From JACVRW01 sp035645115 (GTDB lineage Bacteria; Actinomycetota; Thermoleophilia; Solirubrobacterales; Thermoleophilaceae): 7,343 nucleotides of DNA. The notes under the pieces were generated by a model that saw only the letters and a program-made list of their open reading frames with translations, made no database searches and was not told where the DNA came from. Location of the stretch: assembly GCA_035645115.1 (NCBI GenBank), contig DASQNF010000077.1, positions 1 to 7,343 of the forward strand. The letters run 5' to 3'. Both the position numbers and the translations under genes were made by a program. Shown here piece after piece: positions 1 through 5,807 of the stretch (its first letter is position 1; each line of letters opens with the position of its first letter).

Positions 1-568
1 CGGGCGTCCGGTCGGGCTCGTCCACGGCTCGCTCGGTGCGTACCTGAGCGGGGTCCAGGTGCAGCAGCATCGAGGTCTCGGCTTCGTTCGCGTGGAAGTC
101 CGCGGCGTCCTCGGTGTACCGCGCGGCGAGCTCGGGAGTGAGGTCGAAGATCGACACGAAGCGTGGGCGCAGGTCGGGTAGCTCGTGGCGGAGCTGGAGG
201 ATTGCGCTCTGACACGGCGGGCCGTTGGTCGCGTGTCCGTTCACCATCACGAGCTTGCGGAAGCCTGAGGCGTGGGTCCACCGGCCGACCTCCACCAGCA
301 GCGCGATCATCGTGGCAGGGCCCAGCGACAGCGTGCCGGGCCAGCGATCGGTGTGGCCGAGCGAGCAGCCGTACGCAAGCGCCGGCAACACCAGGTCGCC
401 GGTCATCTCGGCAGCCGCCTCCGTGATCCGCTCGGCGAGAAGCGTGTCGGTCCCGGTCCCGAGATGGGGCCCGTGCTGCTCGGTGGCGCCGACGGGCAGC
501 AGCGCGAGCGCGCCCGCGGCGGCGGCCTCACCGATCTCCTCCATCGTCAATGCGGCCCAGCCCGGCAC
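1..568 (-). CDS. Creatininase-family metal-dependent amidohydrolase (partial, C-terminus beyond left edge)
   Basis: 189 codons are visible; the gene runs off the left edge. Creatininase-family enzymes hydrolyse cyclic or linear amides at a two-metal site; relatives include creatinine amidohydrolase, MftE of mycofactocin maturation and FAPy/formamide hydrolases. Seen here: GATEQHGPHL (27-36) followed by GTD, giving likely ligands E30, H32 and D41; GHTDRWPGTLS (71-81); VNGHATN (109-115) with H112; and FHANEAETS (158-166) with E162. There is no signal peptide, so it is probably cytosolic. The loop reads NGHATN rather than the NGHYEN I remember for true creatininase, so the substrate is probably not creatinine. 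Start: GTG at 568-566, with AAAGGAG nine bases upstream; the in-frame ATG at 544-542 is too far from that SD. It is divergent from the GlnT-like gene by 48 bp. Family is confident; substrate unknown. Confidence 0.88.
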   Translation of the reverse strand, partial: MPGWAALTMEEIGEAAAAGALALLPVGATEQHGPHLGTGTDTLLAERITEAAAEMTGDLVLPALAYGCSLGHTDRWPGTLSLGPATMIALLVEVGRWTHASGFRKLVMVNGHATNGPPCQSAILQLRHELPDLRPRFVSIFDLTPELAARYTEDAADFHANEAETSMLLHLDPAQVRTERAVDEPDRTP

Positions 569-577
569 GCCGCCTCA

Positions 578-584
578 CTCCTTT
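578..584 (-). promoter_or_regulatory. Ribosome binding site AAAGGAG fixing the GTG start of the creatininase-family gene
   Basis: The minus strand reads AAAGGAG nine bases before the GTG at 568-566. It favours GTG over the downstream in-frame ATG at 544-542. Confidence 0.7.
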
Positions 585-602
585 CAAGCTCGGGAGGTGG
601 CG

Positions 603-610
603 AATATATT
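603..610. promoter_or_regulatory. Palindromic AATATATT, probable shared -10 element of the divergent pair
   Basis: This 8-bp perfect palindrome is the only AT-rich patch in the 48-bp divergent gap. Read rightward, TATATT (605-610) is followed by six bases and then the GTG at 617, so transcription would begin at or next to the start codon (leaderless mRNA). Read leftward, TATATT (608-603) predicts a start near 596 and a leader of about 28 bases carrying the AAAGGAG site. No convincing -35 was found on either strand; TTTCAA at 582-587 is the best rightward candidate and it is weak. Promoter function is inferred. Confidence 0.5.
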
Positions 611-616
611 GGCGGC

Positions 617-1990
617 GTGCCGCCCCCGACGTACGACGCGCAGGCTCTCGAAGAGATTCGCGATCGGCTGCGCGCGGAGGGCGTTGAGTACTGCATGGCC
701 ACGTACGCCGACGGTCACGGAATCGCGAAGTGCAAGACGGTGCCGCTCGACCACTTCGACGCGATGATGCACGGCTCCGAGTTGTTCACCGGCGCCGCAC
801 TGGACATGCTCGGCCAGTCGCCCGCCGACGACGAGCTCGCTGTGTGGCCGGACCCCGACGCGATCGTTCAGCTCCCGTGGCGGCGCCAGGTGGCGTTCGC
901 GCCGGGCAACCTCTACCTCCACGACGAGCCATATCCGATGTGCTCACGCACGGTGCTCAGCCGCCAGGCCCAGCGGGCCCGCGTGCGGGGCTTCGTGTTC
1001 AACCTCGGCATCGAGACGGAGTTCTTCTTCGTTCGCGTGGACGAGCACGGTCGGCCCGAGCCCTGGAGCCCGAAGGACACGCTCGAAAAACCCTGCTACG
1101 ACGCCGTCGGGATGCTCGAATCGCTCGACTTCCTTCACGAGATGGTCGGCTACATGGACGAGCTCGGCTGGGACGTCCACTCGTTCGACCACGAGGACGG
1201 CAACGGCCAGTACGAGTTCGACTTCTCCTATACCGACGCAGTCGGGATGGCCGACCGATTCATGCTCTTCCGGATGATGGCCAAGGAGGTCGCACGCTCG
1301 CGCGGGTACGAGGCGACCTTCATGCCCAAGCCGTGGAGCGATCGCACCGGTGGCGGGGCGCACTTCAACATGTCGCTCGGCGCGGTCGACTCCGGCGCCA
1401 ACCTTTTCGCCGTCGATGGGGGCGGCGACCGCCACGGCTGCGGCATCTCAGAGCTCGGGTACCGCTTCCTCGCAGGCCTCCTCGCCCACGCGCCCGCCCT
1501 CGTCGCGGTGACCTGCCCGACGGTGAACTCCTACAAGCGCCTGATCCGGCGCGGGGCGATGAGCGGCTCGACGTGGGCGCCCGTCTTCATCTCGTACGGA
1601 GGCAACAACCGCACGCACATGTTGCGAGTGCCGACGAAGTCGCCGCGTGTCGAGTCGCGCGCGGTCGACGCGTCGGTGAACGCCTACCTGGGAGCAGCGC
1701 TGATGCTGGCCGCCGGGCTCGACGGAATCGAACGCGAACTGGACCCTGGGCCGCCCCTCGACCGCGACATGTACGCGCAGTCGGACGAGCAGATCGCCGA
1801 GCTCGGAGTGGAGCTGCTTCCGCGCACCCTGGCCGAGGCAATCGACGCCTTCGAAGCCGACCCGCTCACGCTCGAGGTCTTCGGGCCCGACCTGCACCGG
1901 GCGTACATCGACTTCAAGCGCGCTGATTGGGAGGACTACCACAACACCGTCGGTCAGTGGGAGTGGGATCGCTACCTGACCTTCTACTGA
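617..1990 (+). CDS. glnT: GlnT / type III glutamine synthetase-like gamma-glutamyl-amide ligase
   Basis: 457 aa. Glutamine synthetases make a gamma-glutamyl-phosphate and join it to ammonia; GlnT/GMAS-type relatives can use methylamine or other amines. Seen here: a beta-grasp-like N-terminal part (to about 110), then the catalytic domain with GIETEFFF (131-138; E133 and E135), DHEDGNGQYEF (191-201; metal-ligand candidates E193 and E200), TGGGAHFNMS (H249), PTVNSYKRL, a STWAP segment and NNRTHMLRVP before RVESRAVDASVNAYL. The EKPCYD and ATFMPKP segments match what I recall of GlnT/GMAS proteins. I see no C-terminal adenylylation segment of the GlnA type. Start: GTG at 617 sits directly behind a -10-like TATATT; GGGAGG at 592-597 is too far for a normal SD, and the next ATG (695) would cut the N-domain. 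The divergent creatininase-family neighbour suggests a shared nitrogen substrate. Ammonia or another amine as substrate cannot be decided. Confidence 0.9.
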   Translation: MPPPTYDAQALEEIRDRLRAEGVEYCMATYADGHGIAKCKTVPLDHFDAMMHGSELFTGAALDMLGQSPADDELAVWPDPDAIVQLPWRRQVAFAPGNLYLHDEPYPMCSRTVLSRQAQRARVRGFVFNLGIETEFFFVRVDEHGRPEPWSPKDTLEKPCYDAVGMLESLDFLHEMVGYMDELGWDVHSFDHEDGNGQYEFDFSYTDAVGMADRFMLFRMMAKEVARSRGYEATFMPKPWSDRTGGGAHFNMSLGAVDSGANLFAVDGGGDRHGCGISELGYRFLAGLLAHAPALVAVTCPTVNSYKRLIRRGAMSGSTWAPVFISYGGNNRTHMLRVPTKSPRVESRAVDASVNAYLGAALMLAAGLDGIERELDPGPPLDRDMYAQSDEQIAELGVELLPRTLAEAIDAFEADPLTLEVFGPDLHRAYIDFKRADWEDYHNTVGQWEWDRYLTFY

Positions 1991-2011
1991 TGGCTTTCAG
2001 GCTGTCGGTCG

Positions 2012-2371
2012 CTACCCACCCAGGTCGGACGCGGCCTGCTCGAACTGCCCCATCAGCCGAGCCAATGCGTCGCCCGTGTACGCGTTCAGCACGCCGGTGC
2101 GGTCGACGATCATCGACGCGCGCGTCTGGAGCCTCTCGAACTCCTCGCTGCGCTGAATCTCGTCGAGCCGCTCACGTTCGCCGCGCAGCAGGATGAAACC
2201 GAGGAGGTCGCCGCCGTGCGGCGCCAGGAACCACGCGTCGAGGCCTTCGATCTTCCCATCCTGCTGGAGCTGTCCGTAGTACTGAATGGACTCGTTGAAG
2301 ACCTCGAGCGCCTTGCCCTCACGGCCTCGCACAACCTCGCCCCAGCCGATGAACAGCGCCTCGTCCGCCAT
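2012..2371 (-). CDS. Small conserved-looking protein of unknown function (119 aa)
   Basis: No named family recognised. The 119-aa protein starts ADEALFIGWGEVVRGRE and alternates strand-like (EALFIGWG, AWFLAPHGG, LLGFILLRG) and helix-like stretches (KALEVFNESIQYYGQLQQ; LDEIQRSEEFERLQTRAS). It ends in an amphipathic helix (LARLMGQFEQAA). The beta-alpha-beta-beta-alpha order and size suggest a ferredoxin-like or dimeric alpha/beta-barrel subunit (inference). I have the impression of similar proteins in Thermoleophilia. There is no signal peptide or membrane helix. The ATG start is well supported: AAGGAGG lies six bases upstream (2384-2378), and a TTGCGC-17-TAGGGT promoter lies just beyond. The stop is 21 bp from the convergent glnT stop. 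It is divergent from ppk2 by 145 bp. It is certainly coding; the function is open. Confidence 0.82.
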   Translation of the reverse strand: MADEALFIGWGEVVRGREGKALEVFNESIQYYGQLQQDGKIEGLDAWFLAPHGGDLLGFILLRGERERLDEIQRSEEFERLQTRASMIVDRTGVLNAYTGDALARLMGQFEQAASDLGG

Positions 2372-2399
2372 CTCGCTCCTCCTTGGTGTCGTTGGGCCG

Positions 2400-2428
2400 A
2401 CCCTAGCCCCGCGCGCCGGCCGGCGCAA
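2400..2428 (-). promoter_or_regulatory. Promoter of the small unknown gene, with a 14-bp palindrome in its spacer
   Basis: On the minus strand TTGCGC (2428-2423) and TAGGGT (2405-2400) are separated by exactly 17 bases. They match four of six -35 positions and the TANNNT core of the -10. The predicted start near 2393 leaves a leader of about 22 bases carrying AAGGAGG. The perfect palindrome GCGCCGGCCGGCGC (2413-2426) fills most of the spacer and overlaps the -35, where a repressor site would be placed; no regulator is evident nearby. Confidence 0.5.
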
Positions 2429-2504
2429 CGGGCCTCTGCGTAGACCGACCCATACCGGGCACAGGCGCCGTATGCAGGGGCGAGGAACTCGAGACCCGGG
2501 TGAT

Positions 2505-2509
2505 GGGAG
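2505..2509 (+). promoter_or_regulatory. Ribosome binding site GGGAG fixing the ppk2 GTG start
   Basis: GGGAG ends seven bases before the GTG at 2517. The in-frame ATG at 2472 has no purine-rich site ahead of it, so the GTG is preferred. I found no clear plus-strand promoter between 2372 and 2504. Confidence 0.6.
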
Positions 2510-2516
2510 TGGGACC

Positions 2517-3347
2517 GTGAAAGACGACGGAGCGGCTGCGGTGGACACCGAGAGCGACGAGGCGCCCCCTTCCAAGCTCAAGCGCAAGAAGTACGAGCGC
2601 GAGCTCGAAAGGCTGCAACTGGAGCTCGTGAAGCTGCAGCACTGGGTGAAGCACGCCGGCCTTCGGGTGGTGCTCGTATTCGAAGGTCGGGACGCCGCCG
2701 GCAAGGGCGGAGTCATCAAGCGCATCGTCGAGCCGCTGAACCCCCGCGGGGCGACCGTGGTGGCGCTCGGCACGCCGAGCGACCGGGAGCGGACCCAGTG
2801 GTACTTCCAGCGCTACATAGCGCACATGCCGGCCGCGGGGGAGATCGTCCTGTTCGACCGCTCCTGGTACAACCGCGCGGGCGTCGAGCGGGTCATGGGA
2901 TTCTGCACCGACCAGGAGTACTGGGAGTTCATGCGCAGTTGCCCCGAGCTCGAGCGCATGCTGATACGCGACGGGATCATCCTGCGCAAGTACTGGTTCT
3001 CGGTCAGCGACGTCGAGCAGGAGCGTCGGTTCCAGCAGCGCTCGGCGGATCCAACCCGCCGCTGGAAGCTCAGTCCAATGGACCTCAAGTCGCGCGACCT
3101 TTGGGTCGAGTATTCGCGCGCCAAGGACCAGATGTTCAAGTCCACCCACACGCCCGAGGCGCCCTGGTACACGGTCGAGTCCGACGACAAGCGGCGAGCC
3201 CGCCTCAACTGCATCTCCCACCTGCTCGACTCGATCGACTACCAGAACGTGCTGCCGGAGCCGATCGAGCTGCCGCCGCGCCCGGAGCAGGAGGACTACA
3301 GGCGTCCACCGCGCGGTGCGCACACTGAGATCGTCGAGAAGTACTAG
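2517..3347 (+). CDS. ppk2: Polyphosphate kinase 2 (PPK2), one-domain type
   Basis: 276 aa. PPK2 enzymes transfer phosphate between polyphosphate and nucleotides; one-domain class I members interconvert NDP and NTP in the cytosol. Seen here: a charged leader (1-25), a helix rich in K/E/L (26-46), Walker A GRDAAGKGG (57-65), the Walker B/catalytic segment FDRSWYNR (113-120; D114 and R115), then VERVMGF, a lid segment from about R170 (RRFQQRSADPTRRWKLS) and SRDLWVEYSRAKDQMF. The C-terminal SPWYTV-like motif is present as APWYTVESDDKRRARLN. All expected motifs are intact and the length is typical. The DAAGKGG loop plus a single kinase domain fits class I, but substrate preference (ADP, GDP or NMP) cannot be read from sequence. 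The LigD-type polymerase gene follows on the same strand after 74 bp with no clear terminator, so weak cotranscription is possible. Confidence 0.94.
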   Translation: MKDDGAAAVDTESDEAPPSKLKRKKYERELERLQLELVKLQHWVKHAGLRVVLVFEGRDAAGKGGVIKRIVEPLNPRGATVVALGTPSDRERTQWYFQRYIAHMPAAGEIVLFDRSWYNRAGVERVMGFCTDQEYWEFMRSCPELERMLIRDGIILRKYWFSVSDVEQERRFQQRSADPTRRWKLSPMDLKSRDLWVEYSRAKDQMFKSTHTPEAPWYTVESDDKRRARLNCISHLLDSIDYQNVLPEPIELPPRPEQEDYRRPPRGAHTEIVEKY

Positions 3348-3421
3348 CCCGCAGCTCCCCGCGTCAGGCTGCGTTGCCCGCCGCGGGTGTGCGCCGTGCG
3401 CGCTTGCCATAGAACTCACGC

Positions 3422-4483
3422 ATGGCCGATGCCACGATCGTGGAAGCCGGTGGGCGCGATCTGCGCGTGTCCAGCCCCGATCGGGTGATCTTCCCCGAGT
3501 CGGAGCGCTCGGGCCCGATCACCAAGCTCGACATCGTCGAGTACTACCTGGCCGTCGAGGACGGCATCATGCGAGCGCTCGCGCGGCGTCCGACGACACT
3601 CGAGCGCTGGCCGAAGGGAGTGCACCCGGGCATCGTCCTCTCGACGCGCGAGAAGGGCGGTGGCGACGCCTTCTTCCAGAAGCGGATCCCGCGCGGGGCT
3701 CCGGAGTACGTGGAGACGGCGCGTATCGAGTTTCCATCGGGTCGCCACGCGGACGAGATCTGTCCCACGGAGGTGGCCGTGGTGGGCTGGGCGGCACAGA
3801 TGGGCACCCTCACCTTCCACCCGTGGCCGGTCCGCCGCGAGGACGTCGATCATCCGGACGAGCTGCGCCTCGACCTCGACCCGCAGCCGGGCACGGACTT
3901 CGCCGACGCGGTGCGCGTCGCGGCCGAGGCGCGTGCGCTCGTCGACGAGCTCGGCTACGTCGGCTTTCCGAAGACCTCGGGCGGCCGGGGCGTGCACATC
4001 TACATACGGATCGAGCCGCGCTGGACGTTCACGGACGTCCGTCACGCCGCGATCGCCTTCGGGCGCGAGCTCGAGCGGCGGCTCCCCGGCCAGGTCACGA
4101 CCAACTGGTGGAAGGAGGAGCGCGGCGAGCGGATCTTCGTCGACTACAACCAGAACGCCCGCGACCGCACGATCGCCTCGGCGTACAGCATTCGGCCCAA
4201 GCCTGGGGCCCCGGTCTCGGCGCCGGTCAGCTGGGACGAGCTCGCCGAGGTCGCGCCGGAGGACTTCACGGTCGCCACGATGCCGGCGCGCTTTGCCGAG
4301 CTGGGCGATCGCCACGCCGCGATCGACGACGCGGCCCACTCGCTGCAGCCGCTCCTCGAGATGTACGAGCGGGACGCCGCCGAGGGACGCGGCGACATGC
4401 CCTACCCCCCCGATTACCCGAAGATGCCGGGAGAGCCGAAACGCGTGCAGCCCTCGCGCGATCGCGACCGCAAGCGCGACTGA
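3422..4483 (+). CDS. Stand-alone LigD-type polymerase/primase domain protein (AEP superfamily)
   Basis: 353 aa. LigD polymerase domains are archaeo-eukaryotic-primase relatives that add NTPs at DNA ends in NHEJ or fill gaps; free-standing copies (PolD/Prim-PolC type) occur in actinobacteria. Seen here: F85 in DAFFQKRIP, H133, metal ligands D151 and D153 in DLDP, S186 and H192 in KTSGGRGVHIYI, D241 in VDYNQN and R258 in SIRPKPG. Relative to D151, the spacing equals that of the P. aeruginosa LigD residues as I remember them (F603, H651, D669, D671, S704, H710, D759, R776), so it should be active. The last ~45 residues are a charged tail rich in P, D and R. No Ku, ligase or nuclease domain lies in the window. 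The ATG at 3422 fits the family N-terminus but has no SD; a TAGAAC six bases upstream is only a weak -10. A C7 run at 4405-4411 in the tail could be a slippage or sequencing-error site. Confidence 0.92.
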   Translation: MADATIVEAGGRDLRVSSPDRVIFPESERSGPITKLDIVEYYLAVEDGIMRALARRPTTLERWPKGVHPGIVLSTREKGGGDAFFQKRIPRGAPEYVETARIEFPSGRHADEICPTEVAVVGWAAQMGTLTFHPWPVRREDVDHPDELRLDLDPQPGTDFADAVRVAAEARALVDELGYVGFPKTSGGRGVHIYIRIEPRWTFTDVRHAAIAFGRELERRLPGQVTTNWWKEERGERIFVDYNQNARDRTIASAYSIRPKPGAPVSAPVSWDELAEVAPEDFTVATMPARFAELGDRHAAIDDAAHSLQPLLEMYERDAAEGRGDMPYPPDYPKMPGEPKRVQPSRDRDRKRD

Positions 4484-4519
4484 CTACGGCGCCTGCCGGA
4501 CTGACTACCGCGCCTGCGG
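4478..4519. repeat. Tandem 21-bp duplication spanning both stop codons of convergent genes
   Basis: Copies at 4478-4498 and 4499-4519 match at 19 of 21 positions. Each contains TGACTA, a stop codon in each orientation back to back. The polymerase gene uses the TGA of copy 1 (4481-4483); xthA uses the TAG (CTA on plus) of copy 2 (4505-4507). Each copy folds into a 4-bp stem with a GCCT loop: CGGC/GCCG in copy 1 (4487-4498) and CCGC/GCGG in copy 2 (4508-4519). The only two differences (repeat positions 11 and 20) pair with each other, a G-C to C-G exchange. There is no T-tract, so any terminator role is uncertain. Confidence 0.8.
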
Positions 4520-5368
4520 CAGCTTCTTCGCGCCGTGCCTGGTCACCGGCCTCGAGGGCGGCGGCACCACCGGCCCGATGTTTCCGTCCGGCGCCTCGTC
4601 CAGGTCCACGATCACCGGAGCGTGATCGCTCGGCCCACTGCCCTTGCGGGCGTGCCGGTCGATCCACGCCGCCTCCACCCGCTCGGCGACGGGCGGGCTG
4701 GCCAGTATCAGGTCGATCCGCATCCCGAGGTCCTGGTGGAACATCCCCGCGCGGTAGTCCCAGTAGGTGAACACACGCTCGTTCGGCCAGCGGTCGCGGA
4801 CGACGTCGCGCAGGCCGAGCGACCGCAGCTCCTCCAGCGCAGCTCGCTCGGGCGCGGTCACGTGGGTCTGGCCGACGTAGGCCTCCGGATCGAAGACGTC
4901 ATCGTCGGTCGGCGCGACGTTCATGTCGCCGCATACCACCGTCGCGTCCGGGCCGGCGGCGACCATTTCTCGCAGGGACGCCAGCCAGGCGAGCTTGTAC
5001 TGGTAGTGCTCGGAGCCCGGCACTCGCCCGTTCGGCACGTAGACGGACACCACCCGGATCCCGCCACAGGTGGCCGCCACCGCGCGCGCTTCCGGGTGCG
5101 GAAAGCCCGGTCCGCGGGGCAGGCCACGCTCCACGTCCACCAGCCCTACGCGCGAGAGGATCGCCACGCCGTTCCAGGTCGCCTCGCCGTGGGCGGCCAC
5201 GGCGTAGTCGCGCTCGGCGAGCTCGTCGCCGAGCAGATCGGAGAAGGCGTCGTCCGCGAGCTTGGTCTCCTGCAGGCAGACCACGTCCGGCCGGCGCTCA
5301 TCCAGCCAGGGCAGCAGCCGCGGCAGGCGCTGCTTCACGGAGTTGACGTTCCACGTCGCGATTCGCAC
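4505..5368 (-). CDS. xthA: Exodeoxyribonuclease III / AP endonuclease
   Basis: 287 aa. Cleaves abasic sites and trims blocked 3' ends in base-excision repair (EC 3.1.11.2), a Mg-dependent enzyme of the EEP fold. Seen here: IATWNVNSV with N7, LQETK with E34, WNGVAILSR, Y110 in VYVPNG, GDMNVAP with D148 and N150, FTYWDYRAG, MRIDLIL with D219, and the C-terminal SDHAP with D248 and H249. The catalytic set is complete. About 30 residues beyond the usual end (from about 257) form a P/R/K-rich tail; its last five codons lie in repeat copy 2. Start: GTG at 5368-5366, giving the canonical MRIATWN. TACCGT (5382-5377) is a possible close-in -10, and GGGGA a weak SD. It converges on the polymerase gene and is divergent from the TfoX gene by 68 bp. 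The neighbouring repair polymerase may be related in function, though it is on the opposite strand. Confidence 0.95.
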   Translation of the reverse strand: MRIATWNVNSVKQRLPRLLPWLDERRPDVVCLQETKLADDAFSDLLGDELAERDYAVAAHGEATWNGVAILSRVGLVDVERGLPRGPGFPHPEARAVAATCGGIRVVSVYVPNGRVPGSEHYQYKLAWLASLREMVAAGPDATVVCGDMNVAPTDDDVFDPEAYVGQTHVTAPERAALEELRSLGLRDVVRDRWPNERVFTYWDYRAGMFHQDLGMRIDLILASPPVAERVEAAWIDRHARKGSGPSDHAPVIVDLDEAPDGNIGPVVPPPSRPVTRHGAKKLPQAR

Positions 5369-5387
5369 CGATCCCCACGGTACCGGC

Positions 5388-5412
5388 AGCGCCGAGGGTC
5401 CCCGCCGGCGCT
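5388..5412. repeat. Inverted repeat (7-bp arms) between xthA and the TfoX-like gene
   Basis: AGCGCCG (5388-5394) and CGGCGCT (5406-5412) are perfect reverse complements around an 11-base loop. An 8-bp palindrome CGGTACCG lies next to it at 5378-5385. Both sit in the 68-bp divergent gap, so an operator is possible, but at this GC content chance is a serious alternative. Confidence 0.35.
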
Positions 5413-5436
5413 CTGGCCTTGAGGGATGATGCCCGA

Positions 5437-5772
5437 GTGGCTTACGACGACGAGCTCGCCAACCGCGTCCGCGAGTTGCTCGCCGCCGAGTCCGGTGTCA
5501 CCGAGATGAAGATGTTCGGCGGCCTCGCGTTCCTCGTGGCCGGCAACATGTCGGTGGCGGTGAGCGGCCGGGGCGGCCTCATGGTCCGATTCGACCCGAA
5601 GGACGGCGACGCGCTCGCGGCCGAGCCGCACGCGCGACCGTTCGAGATGCGGGGGCGACCGCTGCAGGGATGGCTGCGCGTCAACCCCGAGGGCCTGCGG
5701 ACCAAGCGCCAGCTCGAGCCGTGGGTGAGGCGCGGTGTGGCGTACGCTCGCTCGCTTCCCCCCAAGCGCTGA
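5437..5772 (+). CDS. TfoX N-terminal-domain protein
   Basis: 111 aa and only the TfoX N-terminal domain. Residues 24-42 (MKMFGGLAFLVAGNMSVAV) carry the family core MFGG-AF-V-GNM, preceded by a helix (YDDELANRVRELLAAE) and followed by a strand-rich middle (GGLMVRFDPKD) and a helical C-terminus (QLEPWVRRGVAYARSL). In gamma-proteobacteria TfoX/Sxy activates competence genes with CRP, but short actinobacterial members lack the C-terminal domain and their role is unknown; a competence role should not be assumed. Start: GTG at 5437 gives the usual VAYDDEL opening, with GAGGGA at 5421-5426 as SD. The TTG at 5419 would overlap that SD. Its stop is 35 bp from the convergent tetR stop. The gap 5773-5807 shows no clear terminator. 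Confidence 0.88.
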   Translation: MAYDDELANRVRELLAAESGVTEMKMFGGLAFLVAGNMSVAVSGRGGLMVRFDPKDGDALAAEPHARPFEMRGRPLQGWLRVNPEGLRTKRQLEPWVRRGVAYARSLPPKR

Positions 5773-5807
5773 GCGACCGTCGGATCGAAAGGGACGCCAG
5801 CGCTGCT

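Noticed and set aside
272..616. In-frame N-terminal extension of the GlnT-like gene back to an ATG at 272
   Set aside because: This part overlaps the well-supported creatininase-family gene on the other strand and its translation does not resemble a synthetase N-terminus. The GTG at 617 behind a -10-like box fits the family.
730..1926. Long R-rich open frame inside the GlnT-like gene
   Set aside because: It is a shadow frame with arginine-heavy composition; the overlapping frame has all the glutamine synthetase motifs.
2472..2474. ATG as alternative ppk2 start
   Set aside because: It is in frame but lacks an SD; the GTG at 2517 has GGGAG at good spacing and gives the usual length.
3377..3387. 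CCCG-CCG-CGGG mini-hairpin after ppk2 as terminator
   Set aside because: It has only four base pairs and no T-tract; such stems are frequent by chance at this GC content.
3410..3415. TAGAAC as -10 of a leaderless polymerase mRNA
   Set aside because: The spacing to ATG 3422 is right, but the final conserved T is missing and no -35 is seen, so it is not listed as a feature.
4405..4411. C7 run in the polymerase gene as a phase-variation site
   Set aside because: It is a single short run near the 3' end, in a tail, with the frame intact; nothing supports switching.
3316..4770. Very long open frame on the plus strand
   Set aside because: It is an R/G/P-rich shadow of the polymerase gene in another frame and runs through its stop and into antisense xthA. 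It has no recognisable motifs.
5419..5421. TTG as start of the TfoX-like gene
   Set aside because: It would place the start at the purine-rich site that serves the GTG at 5437, and adds residues not typical of the family N-terminus.
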